From assembly GCF_041434935.1 (NCBI RefSeq), contig NZ_CP107964.1, positions 1,612,001-1,676,000 of the forward strand: DNA of 64,000 bases, written 5' to 3'. Of the stretch, positions 40,281 to 53,300 are shown piece by piece. The notes beneath the pieces are model-generated. The model had not been told where the DNA came from. It was given only the letters and a program-made list of their open reading frames with translations, and did no database searches. Position numbers and translations under genes: made by a program. The DNA comes from Kitasatospora sp. NBC_00374. Its GTDB lineage: Bacteria; Actinomycetota; Actinomycetes; Streptomycetales; Streptomycetaceae. Within the stretch, counting starts at the first letter, position 1. Each line of letters starts with the position of its first letter.

Positions 40281-41266
40281 GCCGGCAGCTCCGCCGACTC
40301 GTCGGACAGCCGGGTGGAGGCCTCGGCCGCCGGAACCCGGCCACGGGCGCACCACTCCAGGACGGCCATGGCGCTGTACAGCTTGTGCTCGGCCTGCCAG
40401 AACGCGATGCTCGCGGGCCCGTCCAGCACCTCGGCCGTCACCTCCTCGCCCCGGTGGGCGGGCAGGTCGTGCATGAAGACCGCGCCGGGGCTGCTCTCCC
40501 AGAGCTCGGCCCGCGCCTGGAACGGTGCGAACACCTCGCGCCAGTCGGGGTCCGGCTTGGTGGTGCCGGTGGTCTGCCAACGGGTCGTGTAGATGACGTC
40601 CACGCCGGCCGGCAGATCGGCCATGTCGTGGCGCTCCGTGACCACGGACCCGTACGCCTCGGCCTGCTTGACGGCCTCGGCGAGGTACCCAGCGTCCAGC
40701 CCGTACCCGGGCGGCGTCCGCAGGTGCAGCTCGGTGCCGGGGAAGCGGCTCAGCGCCAGGGCCAGCGCGGACGCGGTGTTGTTCCCCTCGCCGACGTAGA
40801 GCACCCGCAGGCGCTCGATCCGGCCGAAGTGCCGGGCGAGGGCCGTGAGATCGGTCAGCGCCTGGGTGGGGTGCTCCTCGGCGCTCATCGCGTTGACCAC
40901 CGCCATCCTGCCGCGGGCGGCGAGTGCGCGCAGGTCCGCGGTGGGCTCGGCGGTGCGGGCCACCAGGACGTCGAGCATCCGGGAGAGGATGTCGCCGGTG
41001 TCCTCCAGGCTCTCGCCGGTGGCCAGCTGCAGGTCGCCGTTCTGGTAGGTGAGGATCCGGGCACCGAGGCGCAGGGACCCGCTGGAGAACGCCGTCCGGG
41101 TCCGGGTCGAGGACTTCTTGAAGTAGATGCCGACCACGTCGCCGTCGAGGGTCTGCGGGTACGGGCGGCCGCCGGCGGCGAACTGCGTCCCACGGGCCAC
41201 GATGTGCCGCAGGTCGGCGTCCTCCAGGTCCGATATCGAGATCAGGTGTCGTACGGGAGCCGTCAT
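40277..41266 (-). CDS. OTC-superfamily carbamoyltransferase, probably not ornithine-specific
   Basis: A 329-residue aspartate/ornithine carbamoyltransferase-fold protein. Carbamoyl-phosphate-binding motifs are intact: STRTRTAF (53-60) and HPTQALTD (132-139). The ornithine-side signatures are not: the DVWxSMG segment is replaced by TTRWQTTG (227-234), and the HCLP loop reads HDLP (266-269). So the amine acceptor is probably different. With sbnA/sbnB in the same cluster, the attractive acceptor is the beta-amino group of Dap (free or within the peptide), giving beta-ureidoalanine, in analogy to the viomycin/capreomycin carbamoyltransferases. The ATG at 41266 is preceded by GGAA. It lies 73 bp after the NRPS gene. 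Confidence 0.8.
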   Translation of the reverse strand: MTAPVRHLISISDLEDADLRHIVARGTQFAAGGRPYPQTLDGDVVGIYFKKSSTRTRTAFSSGSLRLGARILTYQNGDLQLATGESLEDTGDILSRMLDVLVARTAEPTADLRALAARGRMAVVNAMSAEEHPTQALTDLTALARHFGRIERLRVLYVGEGNNTASALALALSRFPGTELHLRTPPGYGLDAGYLAEAVKQAEAYGSVVTERHDMADLPAGVDVIYTTRWQTTGTTKPDPDWREVFAPFQARAELWESSPGAVFMHDLPAHRGEEVTAEVLDGPASIAFWQAEHKLYSAMAVLEWCARGRVPAAEASTRLSDESAELPA

Positions 41267-41339
41267 CGTCTTTCCGTTCCATGGGTGTTGGGGGGAGCCG
41301 GGCACAGTGGGGCTCGGCGGGGCGCGGGTGGGCGGCGGC

Positions 41340-44300
41340 TCAGCCGCCGAGCCGCCCGGTCAGCACGCGCCCGATCTCGGCGGATGCCTGACGTGTCGTC
41401 ATGTCGGCGTGCGCGCAGTCCACCGGGTGGACCACCACCTCGCCGGAGGTGAGCCGCTCCCAGGTGGGCGGCTTGGGCGCCCCCGCCGCCTCGGTACGCC
41501 CCGCGACGAACAGGAGCACGTCGCCGTCGCCCAGCGGCTCGGCCCGGTAACTCTCGCCGATCCGCTGGTTGTTGAGCAGGACGTCGACCAGGGCCGCCGA
41601 GGACTTCTCGTCGAGGTCGGCGAGCTCGGGATAGGCCGAGCGCAGGATCTCCAGGGCCTGTGCGCGGGGCGACCCGTCGACGTCACGGGCCTCGGATGCG
41701 GACTCGGGCAGGATGCCCAGGCCCGCCAGCACCTCGATCAGCGCCTCGCGCTCGCTGCGCCCGGCCGGAGCGGCCGGACCGTCGCTCCAGTCGGGGTAGG
41801 CGTCCAGCACGGCCAGCAACTCGACCTCGTCGCCCTGCGCCCGCAGCTCGGCCGCGACCGCCGCGGCGACCATACCGCCGAACGACCAGCCCAGCAGCCG
41901 GTACGGCCCTGCGGGCTGCACGGAGCGGATCCGTGCCAGGTAGTCCGCCGCCATCTCACCGATGCTGCATGGGAGTTGTCCGGTTCCGTCGAGGCCGCGG
42001 GCCTGCAGAGCGTACACCGGAACCTGCGCCGGAAGGTACGGCAGCAGGTTCGCGTAGCTCCAGCCGACGGCGAGACCCGGGTGCACGCAGAACAGCGGGA
42101 GCTCCGTGCCGGCGGCGCGCAGCGGCAGCAGCGGGGCGAGCGCCCGTTCCCTGCCGGCCGCGTCGAGGCGCTCGGCGAGGCGCTCGGCGAGGGCGGCGAC
42201 GGTCGGGGCGTCGAACAGCGCCCGGATCGGGACCTCGACGCCGAGCTCGGCCCGGATCCGGCTGACCAGGCGGGTCACCAGCAGTGAATGGCCGCCCAGG
42301 GCGAAGAAGTTGTCGTCGATGCCGACGCTCTCCAGGCCGAGGATCTCGGCGAAGAGTCCGGCGAGCGTGTGCTCCCGCTCGGTGCGGGGTGCGCGGCCCT
42401 CGACGAGCGCGGAGAAGTCCGGTGCCGGCAGCGCGCGTCGGTCCAGCTTGCCGTTCGGGTTCAGCGGCAGCGCGTCCAGCAGGACGAACGCCGACGGCAC
42501 CATGTACTCCGGCAGGGCGGCGGCGACGTGAGCCCTCAGCTCTGCCGGGTCCACGGCTCTGCTGCACACCGCGTACGCCGTGATCCGCTGGTCGCCGGGC
42601 CGGTCCTCACGGACCAGCACCGCGGCCTGGACGACGCCCGGATGCCCGGTCAGGACGGACTCGATCTCACCGAGCTCGATCCGGAAACCACGCACCTTCA
42701 CCTGACTGTCGGAACGGCCCAGATAGTCGATCTGCCCGTCCGGCGTCCACCGCACCACATCACCCGTGCGATACATCCGCGCACCCGGCTCCCCGAACGG
42801 ATCCGGCAGGAACCGCTCCGCCGTCAGATCCGGACGGTTCAGATACCCCCGCGCCAACCCGCCACCCGCGATGAACAACTCACCCGCAACACCCGGCGGC
42901 ACCAAACCCAACCGCGCATCCAGCACATACACCCGGGTGTTGCTCAACGGCCGGCCGATCGGCGGCGCCGCATCGACCGCGTCATCCGTGTACCAGGCGG
43001 TGGCATACACCGTCGCCTCCGTCGGACCGTAGACGTTCGCCACCGTCGCACCCGGCGCAGCCGCCCGGATCACGTTCAACGTGTGCGCCGACAACCCCTC
43101 ACCGGCCAACACCACCATCCGGGCGTCCAGCTCCACCTGCCCCTGACCCACCAGATGCGCCACCGCCGACGGCACACCACTCACCAGACTCCCGCTCCAC
43201 CGGGGAACCTCCAGCAGCGCCAGCACATCACGCACCACCTCGATCCGCCCACCACACAGCAAGGGACCGAACATCTCGAACACCGACACATCGAAGTTCA
43301 GCGAGGTCGACGCCAGCACATGCGACAACCGCTCCCGCCCGATCTCCGCCACCGCCCACGCGACCAGACCCACCACACTCCGATGCGCCACCACCACACC
43401 CTTCGGCCGACCCGTCGACCCCGAGGTATAGATCACGTACGCCGGATGCTCCGGCAGCAGGTCGGGACGGTTCGGGGGCGTGCCGACCTGGCCGTCGATC
43501 TCCGCTGCGGTCGCCGGGTCGTCCAGCACCACGACCGGCACGCCGGCCACCAGGTCGGCCGTCGAGGCGAGTGTCAGGGCGAGGGCGGGTGCGGCGTCGG
43601 AGAGCATGTACGCGATCCGGTCCGCCGGGTACTCCGGGTCCACCGGCAGATACGCCGCCCCCGACTTCAGCACCGCCAGCACCGCCACCACCATCTCCAC
43701 CGACCTCGGCAGAGACAACGCGACAAGGTCCTCCGGACCCACCCCACGACCCACCAACAACCGCGCCAACCGATTCGCCCGGGCATCCAACTCCGCATAA
43801 CTCAGCCCGACACCACCCGACACCACCGCCACCGCACCCGGCGACCGACCGACCTGCGCCTCGAACAACCCCGGCACCGTCCCCGCCGACACCTCCAACA
43901 CCGTGTCGTTACGCACCACCAACAGCTCACGCCGCTCCGCGCCCGACAACAACTCCACCCCACCGACCCGCACATCCGGATCGGCCAACACCACCTCCAA
44001 CAACCGCACCAACCGCCCCACCAACGCCTCGACCGTCGACCGGTCGAACAGCTCCGTCGCATACTCGACGCTGCCGCCGAGACCGGCCCGGCCCTCGTCG
44101 GAGAAGGTGAACGAGAGGTCGAACTTGGCTCCCTCGCCCACCTCGGCGAGCGGTTCGGCCGTGAGGCCCGGCAGGTCGAGGGTGCCGACGGTGCCGGCGC
44201 TCTCGGCGAAGTTCAGCATCACCTGGAACAGCGGGTGCCGGTTCATCGAGCGGACCGGGTTGAGCACCTCCACCAGCCGCTCGAACGGCACGTCCTGATG

Positions 44301-47300
44301 CGCGAACGCCGCCAGATCCGCATCCCGGGCACGGCCGACCAGCTCCCGGAACGTCGGATCACCCGACACGTCCGTCCGCAGCACCAACGTGTTCACGAAG
44401 AAGCCCACGAGGTCGTCCAGCGCCTCGTCGGTGCGGCCCGCGATCGGTGTCCCGAACGGGATGTCCGAGCCCGCACCGAGCCGGGACAGCAGCGCCGCCA
44501 CCGCCGCCTGCACCACCATGAACACCGTCGCCCCGCACTCCCGGGCCAAGGTGGTCATCGCGCGCTGGGCGTCCTGCCCCAGCCGGAACTCGACCGTCTC
44601 CCCGCGGTGACCGGACTCCGCCGGCCTCGGACGGTCGGTCGGCAGCGCCAGCTCGGGCGGCAGGCCGGCCAGGGTCGCGCGCCAGAAGTCGAGTTGGGCC
44701 GAGACCAGGCTGTCCGGGTCGTCCTCCTCGCCCAGCAGCTCCCGCTGCCACAACGTGTAGTCCGCGTACTGCACCGGCAGGCCGTCCCAGTCCGGCGCAC
44801 GGTCCTCGGAGCGGGCGGCGTACGCGGTCCGGAGATCGCGGGAGAGCGGCACCAGCGACCAACCATCGGCGACGATGTGGTGCAGCACCAGCATCAGCAC
44901 GTACTCGTCCTCGCCCGCCTCGAACAGCCAGGCCCGCACCGGCAGGTCCGCCGTCACGTCGAAGGCGTGTCCGGCCGCCGCGGCGACCGCACCTTCGTCG
45001 GTGCCGGCCACCACCTCCAGCAGCTCACCCACCTCCGCCGGCGACAGCACCCGCTGGAACGGCACGCCGTCGATCTCCGGGAACACCGTCCGCAGGCTCT
45101 CGTGCCGCCCGACGAGGTCTCGCAGCGCCAGCCGCAGCGCCGGCACGTCCACCCGGCCCGAGAGCCGCAGCCCGATCGGGATGTTGTAGGTCGACGACGG
45201 GCCCTCGAAACGGTTCAGGAACCACAACCGCTGCTGCGCGAACGACAGCGGCACGGTCGCGGGCCGCTCACGCTTCCGGAGGCCGCCGCGCGCTCCCCCG
45301 GCCTCGTCGAGGCGCTCGGCGAGGGCGGCGACGGTCGGGGCGTCGAACAGCGCCCGGATCGGGACCTCGACGCCGAGCTCGGCCCGGATCCGGCTGACCA
45401 GGCGGGTCACCAGCAGTGAATGGCCGCCCAGGGCGAAGAAGTTGTCGTCGATGCCGACGCTCTCCAGGCCGAGGATCTCGGCGAAGAGCGCGGCGAGCGT
45501 GTGCTCCCGCTCGGTGCGGGGTGCGCGGCCCTCGACGAGCGCGGAGAAGTCCGGTGCCGGCAGCGCGCGTCGGTCCAGCTTGCCGTTCGGGTTCAGCGGC
45601 AGCGCGTCCAGCAGGACGAACGCCGACGGCACCATGTACTCCGGCAGGGCGGCGGCGACGTGAGCCCTCAGCTCTGCCGGGTCCACGGCTCTGCTGCACA
45701 CCGCGTACGCCGTGATCCGCTGGTCGCCGGGCCGGTCCTCACGGACCAGCACCGCGGCCTGGACGACGCCCGGATGCCCGGTCAGGACGGACTCGATCTC
45801 ACCGAGCTCGATCCGGAAACCACGCACCTTCACCTGACTGTCGGAACGGCCCAGATAGTCGATCTGCCCGTCCGGCGTCCACCGCACCACATCACCCGTG
45901 CGATACATCCGCGCACCCGGCTCCCCGAACGGATCCGGCAGGAACCGCTCCGCCGTCAGATCCGGACGGTTCAGATACCCCCGCGCCAACCCGCCACCCG
46001 CGATGAACAACTCACCCGCAACACCCGGCGGCACCAAACCCAACCGCGCATCCAGCACATACACCCGGGTGTTGCTCAACGGCCGGCCGATCGGCGGCGC
46101 CGCATCGACCGCGTCATCCGTGTACCAGGCGGTGGCATACACCGTCGCCTCCGTCGGACCGTAGATGTTCGCCACCGTCGCACCCGGCGCAGCCGCCCGG
46201 ATCACGTTCAACGTGTGCGCCGACAGCCCCTCACCGGCCAACACCACCATCCGGGCGTCCAGCTCCACCTGCCCCTGACCCACCAGATGCGCCACCGCCG
46301 ACGGCACACCACTCACCAGACTCCCACTCCACCGGGGAACCTCCAGCAGCGCCAACACATCACGCACCACCTCGATCCGCCCACCACACAGCAACGGACC
46401 GAACATCTCGAACACCGACACATCGAAGTTCAGCGAGGTCGACGCCAGCACACGCGACAACCGCTCCCGCCCGATCTCCGCCACCGCCCACGCGACCAGA
46501 CCCACCACACTCCGATGCGCCACCACCACACCCTTCGGCCGACCCGTCGACCCCGAGGTATAGATCACGTACGCCGGATGCTCCGGCAGCAGGACACCGT
46601 TGCGCTCGGCGTCGGTCAGCGGTGTGTCCGGGAGGCAGGCCAGAACCGCGAGGGTCTCCGCGCTGTCCAGCAGGAGCCGGTCGCCGTCGATCGCGACCTC
46701 CGAGGAGGTGACGACCAGGGCGGGTGCGGCGTCGGAGAGCATGTACGCGATCCGGTCCGCCGGGTACTCCGGGTCCACCGGCAGATACGCCGCCCCCGAC
46801 TTCAGCACCGCCAGCACCGCCACCACCATCTCCACCGACCTCGGCAGAGACAACGCGACAAGGTCCTCCGGACCCACCCCACGACCCACCAACAACCGCG
46901 CCAACCGGTTCGCCCGGGCATCCAACTCGGCATAACTCAGCCCGACACCACCCGACACCACCGCCACCGCACCCGGCGACCGACCGACCTGCGCCTCGAA
47001 CAACCCCGGCACCGTCCCCGCCGACACCTCCAACACCGTGTCGTTACGCACCACCAACAGCTCACGCCGCTCCGCGCCCGACAACAACTCCACCCCACCG
47101 ACCCGCACATCCGGATCGGCCAACACCCCCTCCAACAACAGCACCAACCGCCCCACCAACGCCTCGACCGTCGACCGGTCGAACAGCTCCGTCGCATACT
47201 CCAGGACCGCCGGCAACTCACCGTCCTGATCGCCACTCGCCGACCCGCCGAAGGCGAAGGCGAGGTCGAACTTGGCGCTCCGGCCGTCGGCGACGACCGG

Positions 47301-50300
47301 TTCGGCCGTGAGTCCGGGCAGGGCGAGGTCGCCGTCGGTGGCGTTGTCGTTGAAGGAGATCATCACCTGGAACAGCGGGTGCCAGGCCATCGAGCGGACC
47401 GGGTTGAGCACCTCCACCAGCCGCTCGAACGGAACGTCCTGATGCGCGAACGCCGCCAGGTCCGCATCCCGGGCACGGCCGACCAGCTCCCGGAACGTCG
47501 GATCACCCGACACGTCCGTCCGCAGCACCAGCGTGTTCACGAAGAAACCGACCAGGTCGTCCAGTGCCACGTCGGTACGGCCCGCGATCGGCGTGCCGAG
47601 GGGGATGTCCGGACCGGCGCCCAGGCGGGACAGCAGCGCCGCCACCGCCGCCTGCACCACCATGAACACCGTCGCCCCGCACTCCCGCGCGAAGGTGTTC
47701 AGGGCAGCGTTGAGCTCGGCGTCGAGGCTGAACTCGACCACCTCGCCGTGGTGGCCGGCCTCCGTCGGCCTGGTGCGGTCGGTGGGGAGGGCCATCAGTT
47801 CCGGCAGGTCGGCCAGGGTCGCGCGCCAGAAGTCGAGTTGGGCCGAGACCAGGCTGTCCGGGTCGTCCTCCTCGCCCAGCAGCTCCCGCTGCCACAACGT
47901 GTAGTCCGCGTACTGCACCGGCAGGCCGTCCCACTCGGGGGCATGGCCCGTCACCCGGGCGGCGTACGCCGTACGGAGGTCGCGGGCCAGCGGGAGCATC
48001 GACCAGCCGTCGGCGGCGATGTGGTGCAGCACGATCAGCAGCACCGCCTCCTCGGCGCCCGTCTCGAACAGCCAGGCCCGCAGCGGCAGGTCCGCCGTCA
48101 CGTCGAAGCCGTACTCCGCCGCTGCGGTCACGGACTCCTCGTCGGCCCCGGCGACGACCTCCAGGAGGTCGCCGACCTGCGTCAGCGGCAGCACCTGCTG
48201 GAACGGCACGCCCTCGGCCTCGGGGAACACCGTCCGCAGGCTCTCGTGCCGCCCGACGAGGTCTCGCAGCGCCAGCCGCAGCGCCGGCACGTCCACCCGG
48301 CCCGAGAGCCGCAGCCCGATCGGGATGTTGTAGGTCGACGACGGGCCCTCGAAACGGTTCAGGAACCACAACCGCTGCTGCGCGAACGACAGCGGCAGTC
48401 GGGCCGGGCGCTCACGGACCGCGAGCGCGGTGCGAGCACCCCGGGCCGTCGTCGTGATCCAGGCGTCCAGTGCGGCGACCGTCCCGGCCTCGAACAGGGC
48501 GCGGATCGGAAGCTCCACCCCGAGCTCGGCCCGTACCCGGCTGACCAGGCGGGTCACCAGCAGTGAATGGCCGCCCAGGGTGAAGAAGTTGTCGTCGATG
48601 CCGACGCCGTCCAGGCCGAGGACCTCGCCGAACAGCGCGCACAGCACGCGTTCCCGGCCGGTCCGGGGCGTGCGGCCGGCCGCCACCAGCGAGTGGTCCG
48701 GGGCCGGCAGGGCCCGCCGGTCGAGCTTGCCGTGCACGGTCAGCGGGAAGGCGTCGAGCAGGACGAAGGCCGACGGCACCATGTACTCCGGCAGCGACCG
48801 GGCGACGTGCGCCCGCAGTTCGGCCGGCTCCACCTCGGCGCTCGGGACCGCACTCGGGACCGCGCTCGGGACCAGGTAGGCGACCAGGCGCGGATCACCG
48901 GGCTGGTCCTCGCGTACGACCACCGCGGTCTGGGCAACCGCCGGGTGGCGGGCCAGGACGGCCTCGATCTCGCCGAGTTCGATCCGGAAGCCGCGGATCT
49001 TCACCTGGTCGTCGGCCCGGCCCAGGTACTCCAGGGCGCCGGCGGAGTTCCAGCGGACCACGTCACCCGTGCGGTACATCCGTGTGCCCGCCGCACCGAA
49101 CGGGTCCGGCAGGAACCGCTCCGCGGTCAGGTCGGGACGGTTCAGATAGCCGCGCGCCAGACCCTCACCCGCGAGGTACAACTCCCCCTGCACGCCCGCA
49201 GGCACCAGCCGCAGGTCACCGTCCAGGACGTAGCCCCGGGTGTTGTCCAGCGGCCGACCGATCACCGGCGTCTCCGACACCGCGAGCGAGCAGGCCACCG
49301 CGTCCACCGTGCACTCGGTGGGCCCGTAGTAGTTCAGACTCACCGTCCGCTCCGCGGCCCGCAGTTCGGTCCACAGGTCGGCGCCGACCGCCTCGCCGCC
49401 CGCCATCACCAGCGCCGGGACGTGCTCGCGGTCGTCGGCGAGCAGCCCTTCGGTGAGGAGGACGGACAGGTAGGACGGGGTGAGGTCGAGGAAGTCCAGC
49501 CGGTGCTCGGCCACGTAGCGCACCAGGGCGGCGGCGTCGAGTCGGACGTCGTCCGCGACGACGTGGAGCCGGTGTCCGGCGACGAGGCAGCAGAGGGCGT
49601 CGAGCGAGGTGTCGAAGGTGATCCCGGCGACCAGGCCCACCGGAACGCCCGTCCGGTCGCCCAAGTGCGGCTCGATGAGCGTACGCCGATGGGTGTGGAA
49701 CAGATCCGCCAGACTCCGGTGCTCGACCACCACACCCTTGGGCCGACCGGTCGAACCCGAGGTGTAGATCACGTACGCCGGATGCTCCGGCAACAACTCC
49801 CGCTCGACGGAAGTCAGATCGGAGCCGTCCCGCGCACCCACCGCCACGGCCGTCACCGGATCGTCCAGCACCAGCACCGGCACCGCCGCACCGTCCAGCA
49901 CCCCCGCCGACGAACCGACCGCCAACGCCAGCACCGGCCCGGCATCCGCCAGCATGAACCCGACCCGCTCCGCCGGATGCGACGGATCCAACGGCAGATA
50001 CGCCGCCCCCGACTTCAGCACCGCCAGCAGACCCACCAGCAGATCCGTCGTCCGCGGCAGCACCAACGCCACACACCGCTCCGGCCCCGCACCACGCGCC
50101 ACCAACTCCCGCGCCAACCGGTTCGCCCGCACGTTCAACTCACCGAACGACAGCTCACCGTCAACCGCGACCACCGCCACCGCATCCGGCGACAACCCGA
50201 CCTGACGCTCGAACACCTCACCGAACAACGCCCCATCGGCAGCCACCGACGAACCGTTCCACTCCCCCAACAACCGGGACCGCTCCGCCCCCTCCACCAA

Positions 50301-53300
50301 CTCCACCGCACCGACCCGGACATCCGGATCCCCCACCACCGCCGCCAGCAACCGCACGAACCGCGCCACCAACACCTCGGCCGTCGACCGCTCGAACAGA
50401 TCGGAGGAGAACTCCACAGTCCCGGCGAGGCTCTGGCCGGCCTGCTCGACGAAGCCGAAGGACAGGTCGAACTTGGCGGTGGCCGCCCCGGGCTCCCACG
50501 GCTCCACGTGCAGTCCGGGCAGCTCCAGCCGGTCGGCGACGGCGCCCTCGTCGAAGGTCAGCATCACCTGGAACAGCGGATGGTGCGACATCGAACGCGC
50601 CGGGTTGAGCACCTCCACCAGCCGCTCGAACGGCACGTCCTGATGCGCGAACGCCGCCAGGTCCGTGTCCCGGGCACGGCCGACCAGCTCCCGGAAGGTC
50701 GGGTCACCGGAGACGTCCGTCCGCAGCACCAGCGTGTTCACGAAGAACCCCACGAGGTCGTCCAGCGCCTCGTCCGTCCGGCCGGCCACCGGTGTCCCGA
50801 GGGGGATGTCCGGGCCCGCACCCAGACGGGAGAGGAGCGCGGCCACCGCGGCCTGCACCACCATGAACACCGTCGCCCCGGACTCCCGCGCCAGCGCGGT
50901 GAGGGCCTGGTGGACGTCGGCGTCGAGCGTGAACTCGATCAGCTCGCCTCGGCTGCCCGACTCCGACGGCCGGGGGCGGTCCGCCGGCAGCTCCAGGAGC
51001 TCGGGCGAGCCCGCGAGGGTCGAGCGCCAGAAGTCGAGCTGGGCGGAGATCAGGCTGTCCGGGTCCGACTCCTCGCCCAGCAGGCGGCGTTGCCAGAGCG
51101 TGTAGTCGGCGTACTGAACCGGCAGTTCGGCCCACCCGGGCAGGTCGTTCACCGCCCGGGCCGCGTAGGCCGCCTGGAGGTCGCGGGCCAGCGGAAGCAT
51201 CGACCAACCGTCGGCGGCGATGTGGTGCAGCACGATCAGCAGTACCGACTCGTCGGCGCCCGTCTCGAACAGCCACACCCGGATCGGCAGGTCCACCGTC
51301 ACGTCGAAGGAGCACGCCGCGGCCTCGGCCACCGCCGCCTCGTCCGCGCCGGGCACGACGGTGAGAAGCCCGTCGAGATCGATCGGCGCGATCAGCCGCT
51401 GGGACGGAACACCGTCGGCCTCGGGGAAGACCGTCCGCAGGCTCTCGTGCCGCACCACCACGTCCCGCAGCGCCAGCCGCAGCGCGGCCACGTCGACCCG
51501 GCCCGAGAGCCGCAGCCCGACCGGGATGTTGTAGGTCGAGGAGGGGCCCTCGAAACGGTTCAGGAACCACAGCCGCTGCTGCGCGAACGACAACGGCACT
51601 TCGGCGGGCCGCTCCTGGCGGCCCAGGGCGGCCCGCGCCCCGGCGGCGTCGCCGAGCCGATCGGCCAGGCCCGCGACGGTGGCGGCCTCGAAGAGGGCGC
51701 GGATCGGGAGCTCGACACCGAGCTCGGCCCGGATCCGGCTGACCAGGCGGGTCACCAAGAGCGAGTGGCCGCCGAGGGCGAAGAAGTTGTCGTCGATGCC
51801 GACCTTCTCCACACCCAGGACCTCGCCGAACAGCGCGCACAGCACCCGCTCGCGCCCGTTGCGCGGCGCACGGCCGGCCGCCGAGGGCGAGAACTCCGGC
51901 GCGGGCAGCGCCCGGCGGTCCAGCTTGCCGTGCGCCGTCAGCGGCAGCTCCGCCAGCAGGACGAAGGCCGACGGCACCATGTACTCGGGCAGGGCTCGGG
52001 CGGTGTGGGCGCGCAGTTCCGCCTCGGCCACCTCGGCGGTGGTGACGAGGTACGCCACCAGCCCGGGGTCACCCGGCCGGTCCTCCCGGACCGTCACGCA
52101 GACCTGGCCGACGGCCGGGTGGCGGGCCAGGACGGCCTCGATCTCGCCGAGTTCGATCCGGAAGCCGCGGATCTTCACCTGGTCGTCGGCCCGGCCCAGG
52201 TACTCCAGGGCGCCGGCGGAGTTCCAGCGGACCACGTCACCCGTGCGGTACATCCGCGTGCCCGCCGCACCGAACGGGTCCGGCAGGAACCGCTCCGCCG
52301 TCAGGTCGGGACGGTTCAGATAGCCGCGCGCCAGACCCTCACCCGCGAGGAACAACTCCCCCGGCACACCCGCAGGCACCAGCCGCAGGTCACCGTCCAG
52401 GACGTAGCCCCGGGTGTTGTCCAGCGGCCGACCGATCACCGGCGTCTCCGACACCGCGAACGAGCAGGCCACCGCGTCCACGGTGCACTCGGTGGGCCCG
52501 TAGTAGTTCAGACTCACCGTCCGCTCCGCGGCCCGCAGTTGAGACCACAGCTCCGGTCCGGTGGCCTCGCCTCCGACGGAGAGGACGGCGGGGACGTGCT
52601 CCCGCTCGTCGGCGAGCAGGCCTTCGGCGAGGAGGACGGACAGGTAGGACGGGGTGAGGTCGAGGAAGTCCAGCCGGTGGTCGACCACGTAGCGGGCCAG
52701 GGCGGTCGCGTCCAGGCGGGTCCCGTCCGAGATCAGGTGCAGTTCGTGGCCCGCGAGCAGGAAGCAGAGGGCGTCGAGCGAGGTGTCGAAGGTGATCCCG
52801 GCGACCAGGCCCACCGGAACGCCCGTCCGGTCGCCCAAGTGCGGCTCGACGAGCGTACGCCGATGGGTGTGGAACAGATCCGCCAGACTCCGGTGCTCGA
52901 CCACCACACCCTTGGGCCGACCGGTCGAACCCGAGGTGTAGATCACATACGCCGGATGCTCCGGCAACAACTCCCGCTCGACGGACGTCAGATCGGAGCC
53001 GTCCCGCGCACCCACCGCCACGGCCGTCACCGGATCGTCCAGCACCAGCACCGGCACCGCCGCACCGTCCAGCACCCCCGCCGACGAACCGACCGCCAAC
53101 GCCAGCACCGGCCCGGCATCCGCCAGCATGAACCCGACCCGCTCCGCCGGATGCGACGGATCCAACGGCAGATACGCCGCCCCCGACTTCAGCACCGCCA
53201 GCAGACCCACCAGCAGATCCGTCGTCCGCGGCAGCACCAACGCCACACACCGCTCCGGCCCCGCACCACGCGCCACCAACTCCCGCGCCAACCGGTTCGC

